The translations under genes were made by a program, and so were the position numbers. The notes beneath the pieces were generated by a model. It was not told the origin of the DNA and searched no databases. It saw only the letters and a list, made by a program, of their open reading frames with translations. Of a stretch of 37,610 nt of DNA, positions 23,615 to 32,275 are shown piece by piece (positions within the stretch are counted from its first letter, which is position 1; every line of letters starts with the position of its first letter). The stretch comes from an uncultured Eggerthella sp. (lineage in GTDB: Bacteria; Actinomycetota; Coriobacteriia; Coriobacteriales; Eggerthellaceae): NCBI GenBank assembly GCA_900542265.1, contig UQML01000018.1, positions 1 to 37,610 of the forward strand. The letters are read 5' to 3'.

Positions 23615-25036
23615 TTGTTCGAGATCTTAGAACAAATAGACGCCTTTGTATGGGGCCCAGCAATGATAATCCTGTTGCTGGGCTCTCATTTATACCTCAC
23701 GGTTCGCACTGGCTTTATCCAGCGGAAACTTCCGCTTGCCATCAAGCTTTCTCTTAAACGTGATGCACAAGCACAAGGCGATGTGTCGCCTTTTGGCGCC
23801 CTTGCTACTGCTCTTGCCGCAACCATTGGCACCGGCTCTATTGTAGGTGTAGCAACAGCGATTCTTGCCGGTGGTCCAGGTGCTATTTTCTGGATGTGGC
23901 TCACCGGTATTTTTGGTATGGCGACCAAATACACTGAGGTGTTTGCTGCAATCAAATACCGCGTAAAAGACCACAATAATGAGATGCTCGGCGGTGCAAT
24001 GTATGCTTGGCGTCGTGGCTTTATCAAAAATGGGAAAGTACCCTGGTATGCAAAACTCGGCGCAGGATCTTTCGCACTCTTTGCTGCAATTGCCGCTATT
24101 GGCACCGGTAGCGCCGTTCAGTCATCAGCTATGACAGGCATTCTTACGTCTTCAGGCATTAATGTTCCTAGTTGGATTATTGGCATCATCATTGTTGTTG
24201 CTGTTGCGGCCGTTATTTTTGGTGGCGTTAAATTCATCACCAAAGTTTGTGAGATGCTCGTCCCTCTTATGGCGATCGGGTACGCTCTTGGATGCGTGGT
24301 TATCCTTTGTATGAATGCACCGTTTTTGGGGGAAGCCATTGCGCTTATTTTCGAGTGCGCTTTTACTCCTCATGCAGCCTTTGGTGGCGCTGTTGGTTCA
24401 GGTGTTATGACCGCCTTACAGTTTGGTTGTGCTCGCGGTCTTTTTTCAAACGAATCAGGCCTTGGCTCTGCCCCTATTATTGCCTCAGCAGCACGCACTA
24501 AAAACCCTGCTGAGCAATCACTTGTTGCCATGACAGGAACGTTTTGGTCAACCGTTGTAATCTGTGCGCTTACAGGCATTGTTATGGTATCAACGATGCT
24601 TGCTTATCCAGAAATCCAAGAAACAATTCTTGCAAATCCCACTATCTTTTCTGGTGCCCAACTAGCAAGTCTTGCTTTCTCAGAAATCCCCTATCTTGGT
24701 ACTCCCCTGCTTGTAATTGGTATGGTAGCTTTTTCCTATTCAACAATTCTTGGTTGGTCGTATTACGGCAATCGTTGCATTACCTACCTCTTTGGTAAGC
24801 GCGCCGTTAAACCATATCAAGCAGTCTATGTTGCTGCTGCCTTTTTAGGGGCTATTGGTATTGGTGATATTGTCTGGACTATTTCAGATATTGGTAACGC
24901 CCTTATGGCCATACCTAATATCATTATGGTGTTATTGCTCTCAGGAATGGTTGCACGCCAAACCAAATACTATGTTTATGAAGATCGTATTGAAGAGGCC
25001 GATGAGTCACCCATTCCAATACTTGAGTCTAAGTAG
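23615..25036 (+). CDS. Alanine/glycine:cation symporter family protein (AGCS)
   Basis: A 473-residue sodium:amino-acid symporter of the AGCS family, which takes up alanine, glycine and some other small amino acids. About ten to eleven membrane helices are visible. Family signatures are the opening IDAFVWGP, ATALAATIGTGSIVGVATAI near 65-85, GGPGAIFWMW at 86-95 and SNESGLGSAPI near 276-286. The start is a problem: TTG 23615 gives the expected N-terminus, but no Shine-Dalgarno sequence precedes it and the first ATG (residue 17) would cut the conserved beginning. It follows acpP by 37 bp and ends in a terminator that overlaps the convergent atpG remnant. Confidence 0.9.
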   Translation: MFEILEQIDAFVWGPAMIILLLGSHLYLTVRTGFIQRKLPLAIKLSLKRDAQAQGDVSPFGALATALAATIGTGSIVGVATAILAGGPGAIFWMWLTGIFGMATKYTEVFAAIKYRVKDHNNEMLGGAMYAWRRGFIKNGKVPWYAKLGAGSFALFAAIAAIGTGSAVQSSAMTGILTSSGINVPSWIIGIIIVVAVAAVIFGGVKFITKVCEMLVPLMAIGYALGCVVILCMNAPFLGEAIALIFECAFTPHAAFGGAVGSGVMTALQFGCARGLFSNESGLGSAPIIASAARTKNPAEQSLVAMTGTFWSTVVICALTGIVMVSTMLAYPEIQETILANPTIFSGAQLASLAFSEIPYLGTPLLVIGMVAFSYSTILGWSYYGNRCITYLFGKRAVKPYQAVYVAAAFLGAIGIGDIVWTISDIGNALMAIPNIIMVLLLSGMVARQTKYYVYEDRIEEADESPIPILESK

Positions 25037-25043
25037 AAAGCTC

Positions 25044-25073
25044 AAACTAGCTACATTTGCTAGCTAGTTTTCC
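25044..25073 (+). terminator. Terminator of the AGCS symporter gene
   Basis: A 10-bp stem AAACTAGCTA / TAGCTAGTTT (25044-25053 with 25061-25070), a 7-base loop and a short T-run. It overlaps the last codons of the convergent atpG remnant and may work weakly in both directions. Confidence 0.65.
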
Positions 25074-26009
25074 GTGAACGACGTCCATCAATATCTGACA
25101 AACCTTCTGCACCACCAACAATCTCATTAATCTCAGTCGTAATGGCATCTTGACGTACGTGATTGTAGAGCAGATGCAAATCATGCAAAATATCATCAGC
25201 ATTATCTGTTGCATTTTTCATGGCTGCTTGACGAGAAACCTGCTCACCTGCTGCCGAATTAATGAGCATATAGTATAAATATCCCGAAAGATATTCGGGA
25301 AGCAAGCGCTCTAAAACAAACTCACGACTTGGCTCGTAATTGATAGGACCTTCCAAGTTTTCAACCGTGGGTCGCGCTCTGAAATGCCTTGACGGCCAAT
25401 TTGTACGCGTTGATTTTCAAAAATTGTCATGTCGATGGGCATTAAGCGCCATTGCACGGGAATCTGCTCAATTGACTGTTTACGGTGATGATTGTAGAGC
25501 GCAAATACCTCATCGATTTTATTATCAAGATATTGGTCTACAAGATATTCTGCAATAGTGTTCGATTCATCCACATGAGGCTTTTCAGAGAGATCCCTAA
25601 ACGCAAGCACAGGCTGTTCTTTACGATAAGTAAAGTAATTGATTAAAACCTTTCCGCATAGTATAAGATCAACTTCTTTACCCTCCGCGCGCAATGAAGT
25701 AATCAATGACTCGCCGCGCCTGATAATATCGTGGTTAAAATGACCTGCTAAACCACGATCTGAACCAATCAGGATGACAAGAGAACGTCGTATTTCATCA
25801 TGAGGCGTTGCCAGCGGAACTGGCTCCGCATACTTATCCGCAAGATTACTCAAAAGAGCACGCATTGCTTTTGCATAAGGTTCTGCTCGCTCAACACGAC
25901 CTTGCGCGCGATGGATTTTTGTACGTGCCACCATCTCCATAGTAGAAGTGATTTGGCGCGTAGATGTAACTGAAGCAATGCGTTTGCGAATTGCCGCTAA
26001 ATTGGCCAT
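25060..26009 (-). pseudogene. atpG: ATP synthase gamma subunit, frameshifted and isolated
   Basis: The two parts together cover a whole F1 gamma subunit, the rotor stalk. The N-terminal part (26009 down to about 25371) begins ANLAAIRKRIASVTSTRQIT and includes IGSDRGLAGHFN. The C-terminal part (about 25370 to 25060) contains EGPINYEPS and EYLSGYLYYMLINSAAGEQVS and ends near IVGGAEGLSD. They are in different frames; one extra base near the CCC at 25369-25371 (minus strand) would restore ERDP-TVENLEGP. No other ATP-synthase gene is adjacent, although atpG normally lies between atpA and atpD. The start site (AGGGG) and promoter look intact. It is either a decaying second copy or a sequence error in a real gene. 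Confidence 0.8.
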
Positions 26010-26056
26010 TCGTACTATCCCCTACAATAGAATCCCCTCAAATCATTAGTACTAGC

Positions 26057-26086
26057 CTAATACAAGTAGCACCAAATGCAAGTCAA
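26057..26086 (-). promoter_or_regulatory. Candidate promoter of the isolated atpG
   Basis: On the minus strand TTGACT (26081-26086) and TATTAG (26057-26062) are separated by 18 bp, about 50 bases before the atpG start. It shows that atpG has its own promoter and is not just the tail of the metal operon. Confidence 0.5.
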
Positions 26087-26098
26087 TTTAGAACTGTC

Positions 26099-28075
26099 TT
26101 AAGGATCAACACGCAACGTACGCATAGCATTAATGATAGCAATGACCGATACTCCCACATCAGCAAAAATAGCGAGCCACATGGTTGCGAGACCTAGGGC
26201 TGCAAGAATTAGCACGATGAATTTTACTGCGAGAGCAAAAACAATATTGGTATAAACAATTCGCATTGTTTTACGTGATACCTTTACGGCTGTCACTAAA
26301 CGCTCAGGATCATCATCCATTAAAACAACATCTGCAGCCTCAATAGCGGCATCGGAGCCTAAAGCACCCATTGCTATACCAACATCCGAGCGAATCAGCG
26401 CAGGAGCGTCATTAATACCATCGCCTACAAAAGCAACCTTTTCACCTTTGGGGCTCGAATCTATGGCAGAAACTAAGTATGCCATCTTGTCCTGAGGCAA
26501 AAGATCTGCATGATAGGCATCGAGTCCAAGCTTTGCAGCAATTTTAGCCGCTACCCCTTTGCGATCCCCGGTAAGCATAACGGTTTTTGTGATACCAAGG
26601 TTTTTAAGCTCAGCAATCGTGTGAGCAGATGTTGGCTTGAGAATATCTTCTACTACAATAACACCCCAGAAAATTCCCTCAACAGCTGCATAGAGCACCG
26701 TAGCATCACTGATACCTGAAAAAGCATCTGCAAGATATACTTCAGTAACTGCCTGATTGGTGCGTGCGGTTTTTACCTTATAAGACTCCATCAAACGAGC
26801 ATTTCCAACAAGGATATGATGCCCATCGACAACACATGCAATACCTTGTCCTGCTATCTCTTCAGTTGTTTCAATGCGCTCAAGATTAAGCGTATTTCCT
26901 GCAGATTCATATGCTTCTTTTACCGACATGCCAATGGGATGCGTCGTGTAACTTTCCGCTAGCGCTACATATTCAAGCATCTGCTCAGGACTTGTTTCAG
27001 CTATTGTTTCAGGTGATACTTCTGAGGAAAGACATACTTCACTCACCTGGAATTTGCCTTGAGTAAGAGTTCCGGTTTTATCAAATAAAACCGTTTTTAC
27101 ATGATAGAGCGCTTCAAGATAATTAGACCCTTTAATCATAATGCCGTGACGCGATGCTCCACCAATACCGCCAAAAAAACCAAGAGGAATTGAAATCACC
27201 AATGCACAAGGACACGACACAACAAGGAAAATCAAGCCACGTTCAACCCAATTTGCCCAATCGAAATTAGTAAAGAAAGGAGGAATCACTGCAATTGCAA
27301 GAGCCAATCCACAAACAATGGGCGTATAGTAACGAGCGAAACGCGTAATGAAATTCTCCATTGGGGCTTTTTCATCCGCAGCATTTTCAACAAGTTCCAT
27401 AATGCGGGAAACCGTTGAATCCTCAAACATTTTAGTGGTCTTAACACGCAAAACATGAGAAAGATTAATGGATCCCGAGTGGACTTCAGCACCAGGAACA
27501 ATTTGTCTGGGCAGACTCTCACCAGTCAAAGCAGCCGTATCAAGTTCCGATTCACCCTCAATAACTTCACCATCAAGTGCTATGCGCTCACCAGGCTTGA
27601 TGACAATAATACTCCCCACTTCGACATCTTCTGGATCAACAACCATCTGAGTATTGCCCTGTTCCACTGTGACTGTTTCAGGACATATATCCATCATCTC
27701 TGCAATAGAGTCACGCGATTTATCGACCGCATAATCTTCAAAGAGCTCACCAATTTGATAAAACAGCATAACGGCAATTGCTTCAGGAAACTCTCCTAGA
27801 CAAAGAGCACCAATGGTAGCAACCCCCATTAAAAAGTTCTCATCAAATACGTGACCTTGCCTAATATTGCGCGCTGCTTTAAGTAAAACAGGGTAGCCCA
27901 GCACGAGATAAGGAACAATAAAGACAAGAAGTGCAAGAATAGGATAAGCAGAGACAGGTTCTGGCAAATATGATCCATAGAGCACGGTTCCAAATTGCGC
28001 TCCTAGGATGCAAGCAACCACAAACAGACCAGCACCAACGCCGATTCGCACTATTTCTTTTGCACGTTTAGACAT
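26099..28075 (-). CDS. P1B-type heavy-metal ATPase (Zn/Cd/Pb efflux, ZntA/CadA-like)
   Basis: A 658-residue metal pump that exports divalent soft metals across the inner membrane. The metal-site CPC is at 288-290 in SCPCALV, the actuator motif TGES at 184-187, the phosphorylation site DKTGT at 332-336, the HP locus THPIG in the N domain, and GDGINDAPAL in the P domain. Eight membrane helices fit the P1B plan. The N-terminal metal-binding domain common in this family is absent here and is encoded as a separate peptide by the gene 8 bp upstream. ATG 28075 has AGGA before it. CPC together with the SmtB-like regulator points to zinc or cadmium rather than copper. Confidence 0.92.
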   Translation of the reverse strand: MSKRAKEIVRIGVGAGLFVVACILGAQFGTVLYGSYLPEPVSAYPILALLVFIVPYLVLGYPVLLKAARNIRQGHVFDENFLMGVATIGALCLGEFPEAIAVMLFYQIGELFEDYAVDKSRDSIAEMMDICPETVTVEQGNTQMVVDPEDVEVGSIIVIKPGERIALDGEVIEGESELDTAALTGESLPRQIVPGAEVHSGSINLSHVLRVKTTKMFEDSTVSRIMELVENAADEKAPMENFITRFARYYTPIVCGLALAIAVIPPFFTNFDWANWVERGLIFLVVSCPCALVISIPLGFFGGIGGASRHGIMIKGSNYLEALYHVKTVLFDKTGTLTQGKFQVSEVCLSSEVSPETIAETSPEQMLEYVALAESYTTHPIGMSVKEAYESAGNTLNLERIETTEEIAGQGIACVVDGHHILVGNARLMESYKVKTARTNQAVTEVYLADAFSGISDATVLYAAVEGIFWGVIVVEDILKPTSAHTIAELKNLGITKTVMLTGDRKGVAAKIAAKLGLDAYHADLLPQDKMAYLVSAIDSSPKGEKVAFVGDGINDAPALIRSDVGIAMGALGSDAAIEAADVVLMDDDPERLVTAVKVSRKTMRIVYTNIVFALAVKFIVLILAALGLATMWLAIFADVGVSVIAIINAMRTLRVDP

Positions 28076-28083
28076 ACATAGTC

Positions 28084-28305
28084 CTATTTCACTACCAAGC
28101 GGCAATCATCTTCATATGATGAGATTATTTTTTGAATAGGATCAATGAGATCAGCAACGTCTAATCCTTCAGTTTCGAGTGTGAGCTTTCGAGTCATAAA
28201 CGCAATGCGTGCATGAGTAACACCAGGCAATTTCTTAATATCTTCTTCCATACGAGCAGCACAGTTTGCGCATCCTAAGTTTTCAAGTTTGAATGACTTT
28301 TTCAT
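28084..28305 (-). CDS. Heavy-metal-associated (HMA) domain protein
   Basis: A 73-residue single-domain HMA protein with the ferredoxin-like fold of metallochaperones. The metal site is GCANC (Cys12 and Cys15) near the N-terminus, and the remaining beta-alpha-beta-beta-alpha-beta pattern covers the whole chain. It lies between the regulator and the pump, 8 bp before the pump start, so it probably hands metal to the ATPase or acts as its detached N-terminal domain. ATG 28305 is preferred over 28335 because the HMA fold starts there; AGGA lies ten bases upstream. Confidence 0.9.
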   Translation of the reverse strand: MKKSFKLENLGCANCAARMEEDIKKLPGVTHARIAFMTRKLTLETEGLDVADLIDPIQKIISSYEDDCRLVVK

Positions 28306-28372
28306 GGCTCTACAGTCCTTTCTTAAAGCTTTCAACTAACACATAAAATCAGTTTATTTTTAGACAAAAGCT

Positions 28373-28771
28373 CTACTCGCAAATATGTGACATACCTTGT
28401 GCGAGTACCGTTAATACATGATCATCAGCAAGCGAGTAATGGATGTTTTTCCCCTTGCGTGTAAAACGAACAAGACGCGCTTGTTTTAAGATACGCAACT
28501 GATGAGAAACAGCACTCTGGGTTGCGCTGATTACTTCAGCAATATCAGAGACATTCTTATCCCCCTCAATTAAAGCAAAGAGAATTTTGATGCGTGTTGT
28601 ATCGCTAAAAACCTTAAATAGATCGGCAAGATCGTACAGAAGCTCTTCATCAGGCAAACCGTCAGACACAAAACTTTGGATATCAATAACTGCATCACCA
28701 TGCAAACAAGACTCTTCTTGAAATAACTGATATCTTTCTGGTTGCTGAATATCTTTCTCAATCTCGCTCAT
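28373..28771 (-). CDS. ArsR/SmtB-family metal-sensing repressor
   Basis: A 132-residue winged-helix repressor. The DNA-binding helix region is SDIAEVISATQSAVSHQLRILKQA (about 75-98), followed by the wing (RFTRKGKNIHYSL). The C-terminal helix carries Asp116, His118, His129 and Glu132 with the same spacing as the alpha-5 zinc site of SmtB/CzrA, while the ELCxCD metal motif of arsenic or cadmium sensors is absent. I infer a zinc (perhaps cobalt) sensor that leaves DNA when metal binds. An N-terminal CLHGD (Cys22, His24) could add a ligand. It is the first gene of the regulator-HMA-pump operon and has a clear operator over its own promoter. Confidence 0.92.
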   Translation of the reverse strand: MSEIEKDIQQPERYQLFQEESCLHGDAVIDIQSFVSDGLPDEELLYDLADLFKVFSDTTRIKILFALIEGDKNVSDIAEVISATQSAVSHQLRILKQARLVRFTRKGKNIHYSLADDHVLTVLAQGMSHICE

Positions 28772-28815
28772 ACGCTATGCTACCTTCTTGTTCTTTTTCC
28801 CTCTTTTGTTATTAC

Positions 28816-28835
28816 ATATGTTCATTTGTTCATAT
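28816..28835. promoter_or_regulatory. ArsR/SmtB operator
   Basis: A 20-bp imperfect palindrome (7 of 10 pairs), on the minus strand ATATGAACAAATGAACATAT. It overlaps the -10 box of the metal operon promoter and resembles the ATATGAACA-type half-sites of SmtB/CzrA operators. Confidence 0.75.
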
Positions 28836-28862
28836 ATTAAATCGTAAAACACCCCTCGTCAA
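28834..28862 (-). promoter_or_regulatory. Promoter of the metal-efflux operon
   Basis: TTGACG (28857-28862), a 17-bp spacer, then TAATAT (28834-28839), all on the minus strand. The operator begins within the -10 box and continues into the start site, so repressor binding would block transcription. Confidence 0.75.
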
Positions 28863-28875
28863 GTTATCTTCTCAT

Positions 28876-28932
28876 AAAAAACGCTCCCTTGATGTCTGTC
28901 CGCCTTACGATATACGGAAGATCAAGAGAGCG
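28876..28932 (-). terminator. Intrinsic terminator of aspS
   Basis: A 12-bp stem (28921-28932 with 28882-28893, one G-T wobble) with a partly paired loop is followed on the minus strand by TTTTTT. It separates the leu-hisS-aspS block from the metal operon. Confidence 0.85.
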
Positions 28933-28989
28933 CTTCACCACCCCATCGCCTAAAACGATTAAGGTTGGTTTAAATTATTAAACTGAATA

Positions 28990-30768
28990 TTAGAGAATAC
29001 GCAGATTAACCTCTTTAAGCTGACGACCCGTAACTTGAGAAGGAGCTCCCGTCATAGGATCAGATGCCGATGAGGTCTTAGGGAATGCAATAACATCACG
29101 AATTGAATTCTTGCCTGCAATCAACATAACCAAGCGGTCAAGGCCAAGCGCAATACCGCCATGAGGAGGAGCGCCTAATTCGAGAGCATGAATCAAGTGT
29201 CCAAACTTCTCATCAATCTCTTCATCAGTCAAGCCGCAAACACGTAAGACGCGACGTTGCTCATCAGCGTTGTGAATACGAATGGTACCGCCACCGACTT
29301 CGAATCCGTCCATAACAAGGTCATACGAATAAGAACCGCACTCTAGAGGATTAGATTCAATCTTATCCATATCCTCATCGAGCACATGCGTGAAAGGGTG
29401 ATGCTCAGCAGCATACTTCTTCTCATCCTCGTCATATCTAAACATAGGGAAGTTAACAACCCAAAGCAACGAATGACCTTCACGAGGAATACTCAGCGCA
29501 TCTGCCATATGGAGACGAAGAGCAGAAAGCACTGCACTTGCCGTGTCATAAGTGTCCGCAGCAAACAGAATAAGGTCTCCTGGCTCGACATCCATTGCTT
29601 TCTTTAACGCATCAAATTCTTCATCCGTAAAGAACTTGATAATAGGGCTCTTCTCTTTACCATCAGTGGTAAAAGCAATCCAGGCCATGCCCTTTGCACC
29701 ATTGTCAGCTGCAATATCAGCAAGCTTTTCAATTTCACCACGAGACCAATCGCCCGCACCTTTAGCATTGATAGCTTTAACTACTCCACCAGATTGCGCA
29801 ACGCTTGAAAAGACCTTAAAACCGGAGTCTTTTACGATGTCAGTAAGATCAACGAGCTCCATGCCAAAACGGGTATCTGGTCTGTCACAACCAAAACGAT
29901 CCATGGCTTCTTTATATTGCATATGCTGAAGCGGGAATTCATGTTCAATACCAACTGCTTCAAGCGTTTCTTTCATAACGCCTTCCATCATGTCAGTAAC
30001 ATCATCGCCCTCGACAAAACTCATCTCGATATCAACCTGAGTAAATTCAGGCTGGCGATCAGCACGCAGATCTTCATCACGGAAGCAGCGTGCGATTTGA
30101 TAGTAGCGCTCAATACCGCCAACCATCAGCATCTGCTTAAACTGCTGAGGACTTTGAGGAAGCGCATAGAATTTGCCAGGGTTAGGACGAGAAGGAACAA
30201 TATAGTCACGGGCACCCTCAGGAGTGGAGTTAGCCAAAATAGGTGTCTCAACCTCGATAAAGCCACGCTTGTTAAGTGCTTGACGCATAGCTTGCGCAAC
30301 GTCGTGGCGAAGCTTGATCGATTTATACATTTCAGGACGACGCAAATCGAGATAGCGCCATTTCATACGCGTCGTCTCATCAGTTTCAATACCATCCTCA
30401 ATAGAGAAAGGTGGTGTTACGGATGTATTAAGCACCGTTAACTCGTAAGCAAGAACCTCAATCTCACCCGTTGCCATATCAGGATTAACGGCATCAGCCA
30501 TGCGAGCACGAACTAACCCACGAACACGAATAACATATTCACGACCCAAATGCTCAGCCTTCTCAAAGTCTTCTTTGCTTACACAATCTGGATCAACAAC
30601 AACTTGGGTATATCCTTCACGATCACGTAGATCAACAAAAATCAATCCACCATGATCACGATTGTGCCAAACCCAACCCGTAAGAATTACTTCTTCACCA
30701 ACATCTGATTTGCGCAAATCACCACAGGTGCGGGTGTGCATACAATACTCGTTGATATAGTCTGTCAT
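28990..30768 (-). CDS. aspS: Aspartyl-tRNA synthetase, probably non-discriminating
   Basis: A 592-residue bacterial-type AspRS. The N-terminal OB-fold anticodon domain covers about 10-115, and the class II catalytic core has motif 2 FRDEDLRADRQPEFTQVD and motif 3 GIALGLDRL near the end, with the bacterial GAD insertion between them (about 290-410). In the OB fold the sequence HNRDHGG carries His at the position tied to the non-discriminating type (His31 in the Pseudomonas enzyme), which also charges tRNA-Asn and needs GatCAB to finish Asn-tRNA. That is an inference from one position. The gene follows hisS by 94 bp, the common hisS-aspS pairing, and ends at a strong terminator. Confidence 0.95.
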   Translation of the reverse strand: MTDYINEYCMHTRTCGDLRKSDVGEEVILTGWVWHNRDHGGLIFVDLRDREGYTQVVVDPDCVSKEDFEKAEHLGREYVIRVRGLVRARMADAVNPDMATGEIEVLAYELTVLNTSVTPPFSIEDGIETDETTRMKWRYLDLRRPEMYKSIKLRHDVAQAMRQALNKRGFIEVETPILANSTPEGARDYIVPSRPNPGKFYALPQSPQQFKQMLMVGGIERYYQIARCFRDEDLRADRQPEFTQVDIEMSFVEGDDVTDMMEGVMKETLEAVGIEHEFPLQHMQYKEAMDRFGCDRPDTRFGMELVDLTDIVKDSGFKVFSSVAQSGGVVKAINAKGAGDWSRGEIEKLADIAADNGAKGMAWIAFTTDGKEKSPIIKFFTDEEFDALKKAMDVEPGDLILFAADTYDTASAVLSALRLHMADALSIPREGHSLLWVVNFPMFRYDEDEKKYAAEHHPFTHVLDEDMDKIESNPLECGSYSYDLVMDGFEVGGGTIRIHNADEQRRVLRVCGLTDEEIDEKFGHLIHALELGAPPHGGIALGLDRLVMLIAGKNSIRDVIAFPKTSSASDPMTGAPSQVTGRQLKEVNLRIL

Positions 30769-30862
30769 GGCTTATCAAATCTCTCTTTCTAATAATCGAC
30801 TGAAAAAGATTGTATCTGTTTATGATGAGTCTCACGCAACTATTTTGCGCAGGAACGTATCA

Positions 30863-32242
30863 TTAATCTATTTGATCCACAAACCCTTCAAATAAAACTA
30901 CTGGTTGTGAATCCCTAGTCTCAGACAACGTGCGTGCTTGTTCTTTCGCTCGGGCAAGAAGCGTCGACAGTGACAGGGCGAACTCAGTATGTGAGTCCAT
31001 ATTGCGTACCGTCACCATATCTTGAGCAAGTTCGTCTGGGCCAAATACCAAAACGTATTTTACCTTCTGCTTGCCAGCTTGTTTAAATTGAGCTTTTAGC
31101 GATCGGGCTTGGTGATCCATATCTCCGGCGTATCCTGCCTCACGCAGAGCAAGCATGGTTTCAAAAGCACGCGGACGCACTGACTCATCGACACAAGCAA
31201 TATAAAAATCAGCAGCAGAAATCTCAGGAATAACAAACCCTTGCGCTTCTAAAGCTAAAAGACAGCGCTCATAACCAAGAGCAAAACCAAAACCTGGTGT
31301 TGCAGGACCCCCAATCTCTTGCATGAGCTTATCATAGCGGCCACCGCCACCAATAGCATTTTGGCTACCCATGCCTTCAGTGACCTGCACCTCAAAAACC
31401 GTGCGCGTATAGTAGTCAAGACCACGTACAAGCGTATAGTCTTCAATGTAGGAAATATTAGCAAGATCAAGAAGTTCTTTAACCGCAGCATAATGGTTTT
31501 GGCAGTCAGGGCAAAGATGATCAGTGATGCGTGGCGCATGCTCCATAACTGCCCTGCAAGATTCTTTTTTGCAATCAAAAGCGCGTAACGGATTGGTTTC
31601 TGCACGCGTATTACATTCTTCGCAAAGCTCTTCAGCGTGATCCAAAAGATACGTACGCACCAACTCACGATACGCAGGACGACAGTGTTCGCACCCCATC
31701 GAATTGATTAAAAGACGCAAATCTTTTTTATCCAGTCCCAGTGCCTCATAAAAATGCATCAACATAATAATTGCTTCAGCATCAATTGTCGGAGACTCTG
31801 AACCTAAGCATTCAATGCCAACTTGATTGAACTGACGTTGACGACCTTTTTGGGGACGTTCTGCCCTAAACATAGGTCCTGCATACATCAACTTTGCAGG
31901 TGTTCCGCCCGGTGAAACAAGCGAGTGCTGTACCACAGCACGCACCACGCTTGCGGTACCTTCAGGACGCAACGACAAGCGAGATTTATTCTTAATGTGG
32001 CCGCCATCCAAAAGTGTTTTAAGGTTTTCGCCACTAATTGCGGTAAACATTTCTTTGGAAACCACATCAGTAGCTTCACCAATGCCACGAACAAACAAAT
32101 CAGTCTGCTCAAACAAGGGGGTGTCAATAGGCAAATAACCATAACGGCCGAAAATGTCGGCCGCTTTGGATTGAAATGCTTGCCAGTACAATGCCTCTTG
32201 AGGAAGGAGGTCTCGCGTTCCTTCAGGAGCTTGTATTGCCAT
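30863..32242 (-). CDS. hisS: Histidyl-tRNA synthetase
   Basis: A 459-residue HisRS. The opening APEGTRDLLP, motif 2 with FRAERPQKGRQRQFNQVG, the histidine-specific LVRGLDYYTRTVFE and the Gly-rich GGGGRYDKL are diagnostic, and the anticodon-binding domain fills the last 100 residues. The insertion between about 180 and 250 has cysteine pairs (CEHC, CEEC, then CKKESC and CPDC) that could bind zinc. The C-terminal tail (SETRDSQPVVLFEG) runs past the usual end. Only 33 bp separate it from leuB and no T-box fits there, so it is probably read from the leu promoter. AAGGAG-like spacing before the ATG is weak. Confidence 0.95.
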   Translation of the reverse strand: MAIQAPEGTRDLLPQEALYWQAFQSKAADIFGRYGYLPIDTPLFEQTDLFVRGIGEATDVVSKEMFTAISGENLKTLLDGGHIKNKSRLSLRPEGTASVVRAVVQHSLVSPGGTPAKLMYAGPMFRAERPQKGRQRQFNQVGIECLGSESPTIDAEAIIMLMHFYEALGLDKKDLRLLINSMGCEHCRPAYRELVRTYLLDHAEELCEECNTRAETNPLRAFDCKKESCRAVMEHAPRITDHLCPDCQNHYAAVKELLDLANISYIEDYTLVRGLDYYTRTVFEVQVTEGMGSQNAIGGGGRYDKLMQEIGGPATPGFGFALGYERCLLALEAQGFVIPEISAADFYIACVDESVRPRAFETMLALREAGYAGDMDHQARSLKAQFKQAGKQKVKYVLVFGPDELAQDMVTVRNMDSHTEFALSLSTLLARAKEQARTLSETRDSQPVVLFEGFVDQID

Positions 32243-32275
32243 AATTAAATAAACTTCCTAACCAGATTAAAACGC

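Noticed and set aside
25360..25380. Programmed ribosomal frameshift in atpG
   Set aside because: The site has no slippery heptamer or stimulatory structure that I can see, and gamma subunits are not known to use frameshifting; error or mutation is simpler.
32243..32275. T-box leader before hisS
   Set aside because: Only 33 bases separate leuB and hisS, too short for a T-box; no AGGGUGGNACCGCG-like element is present there.
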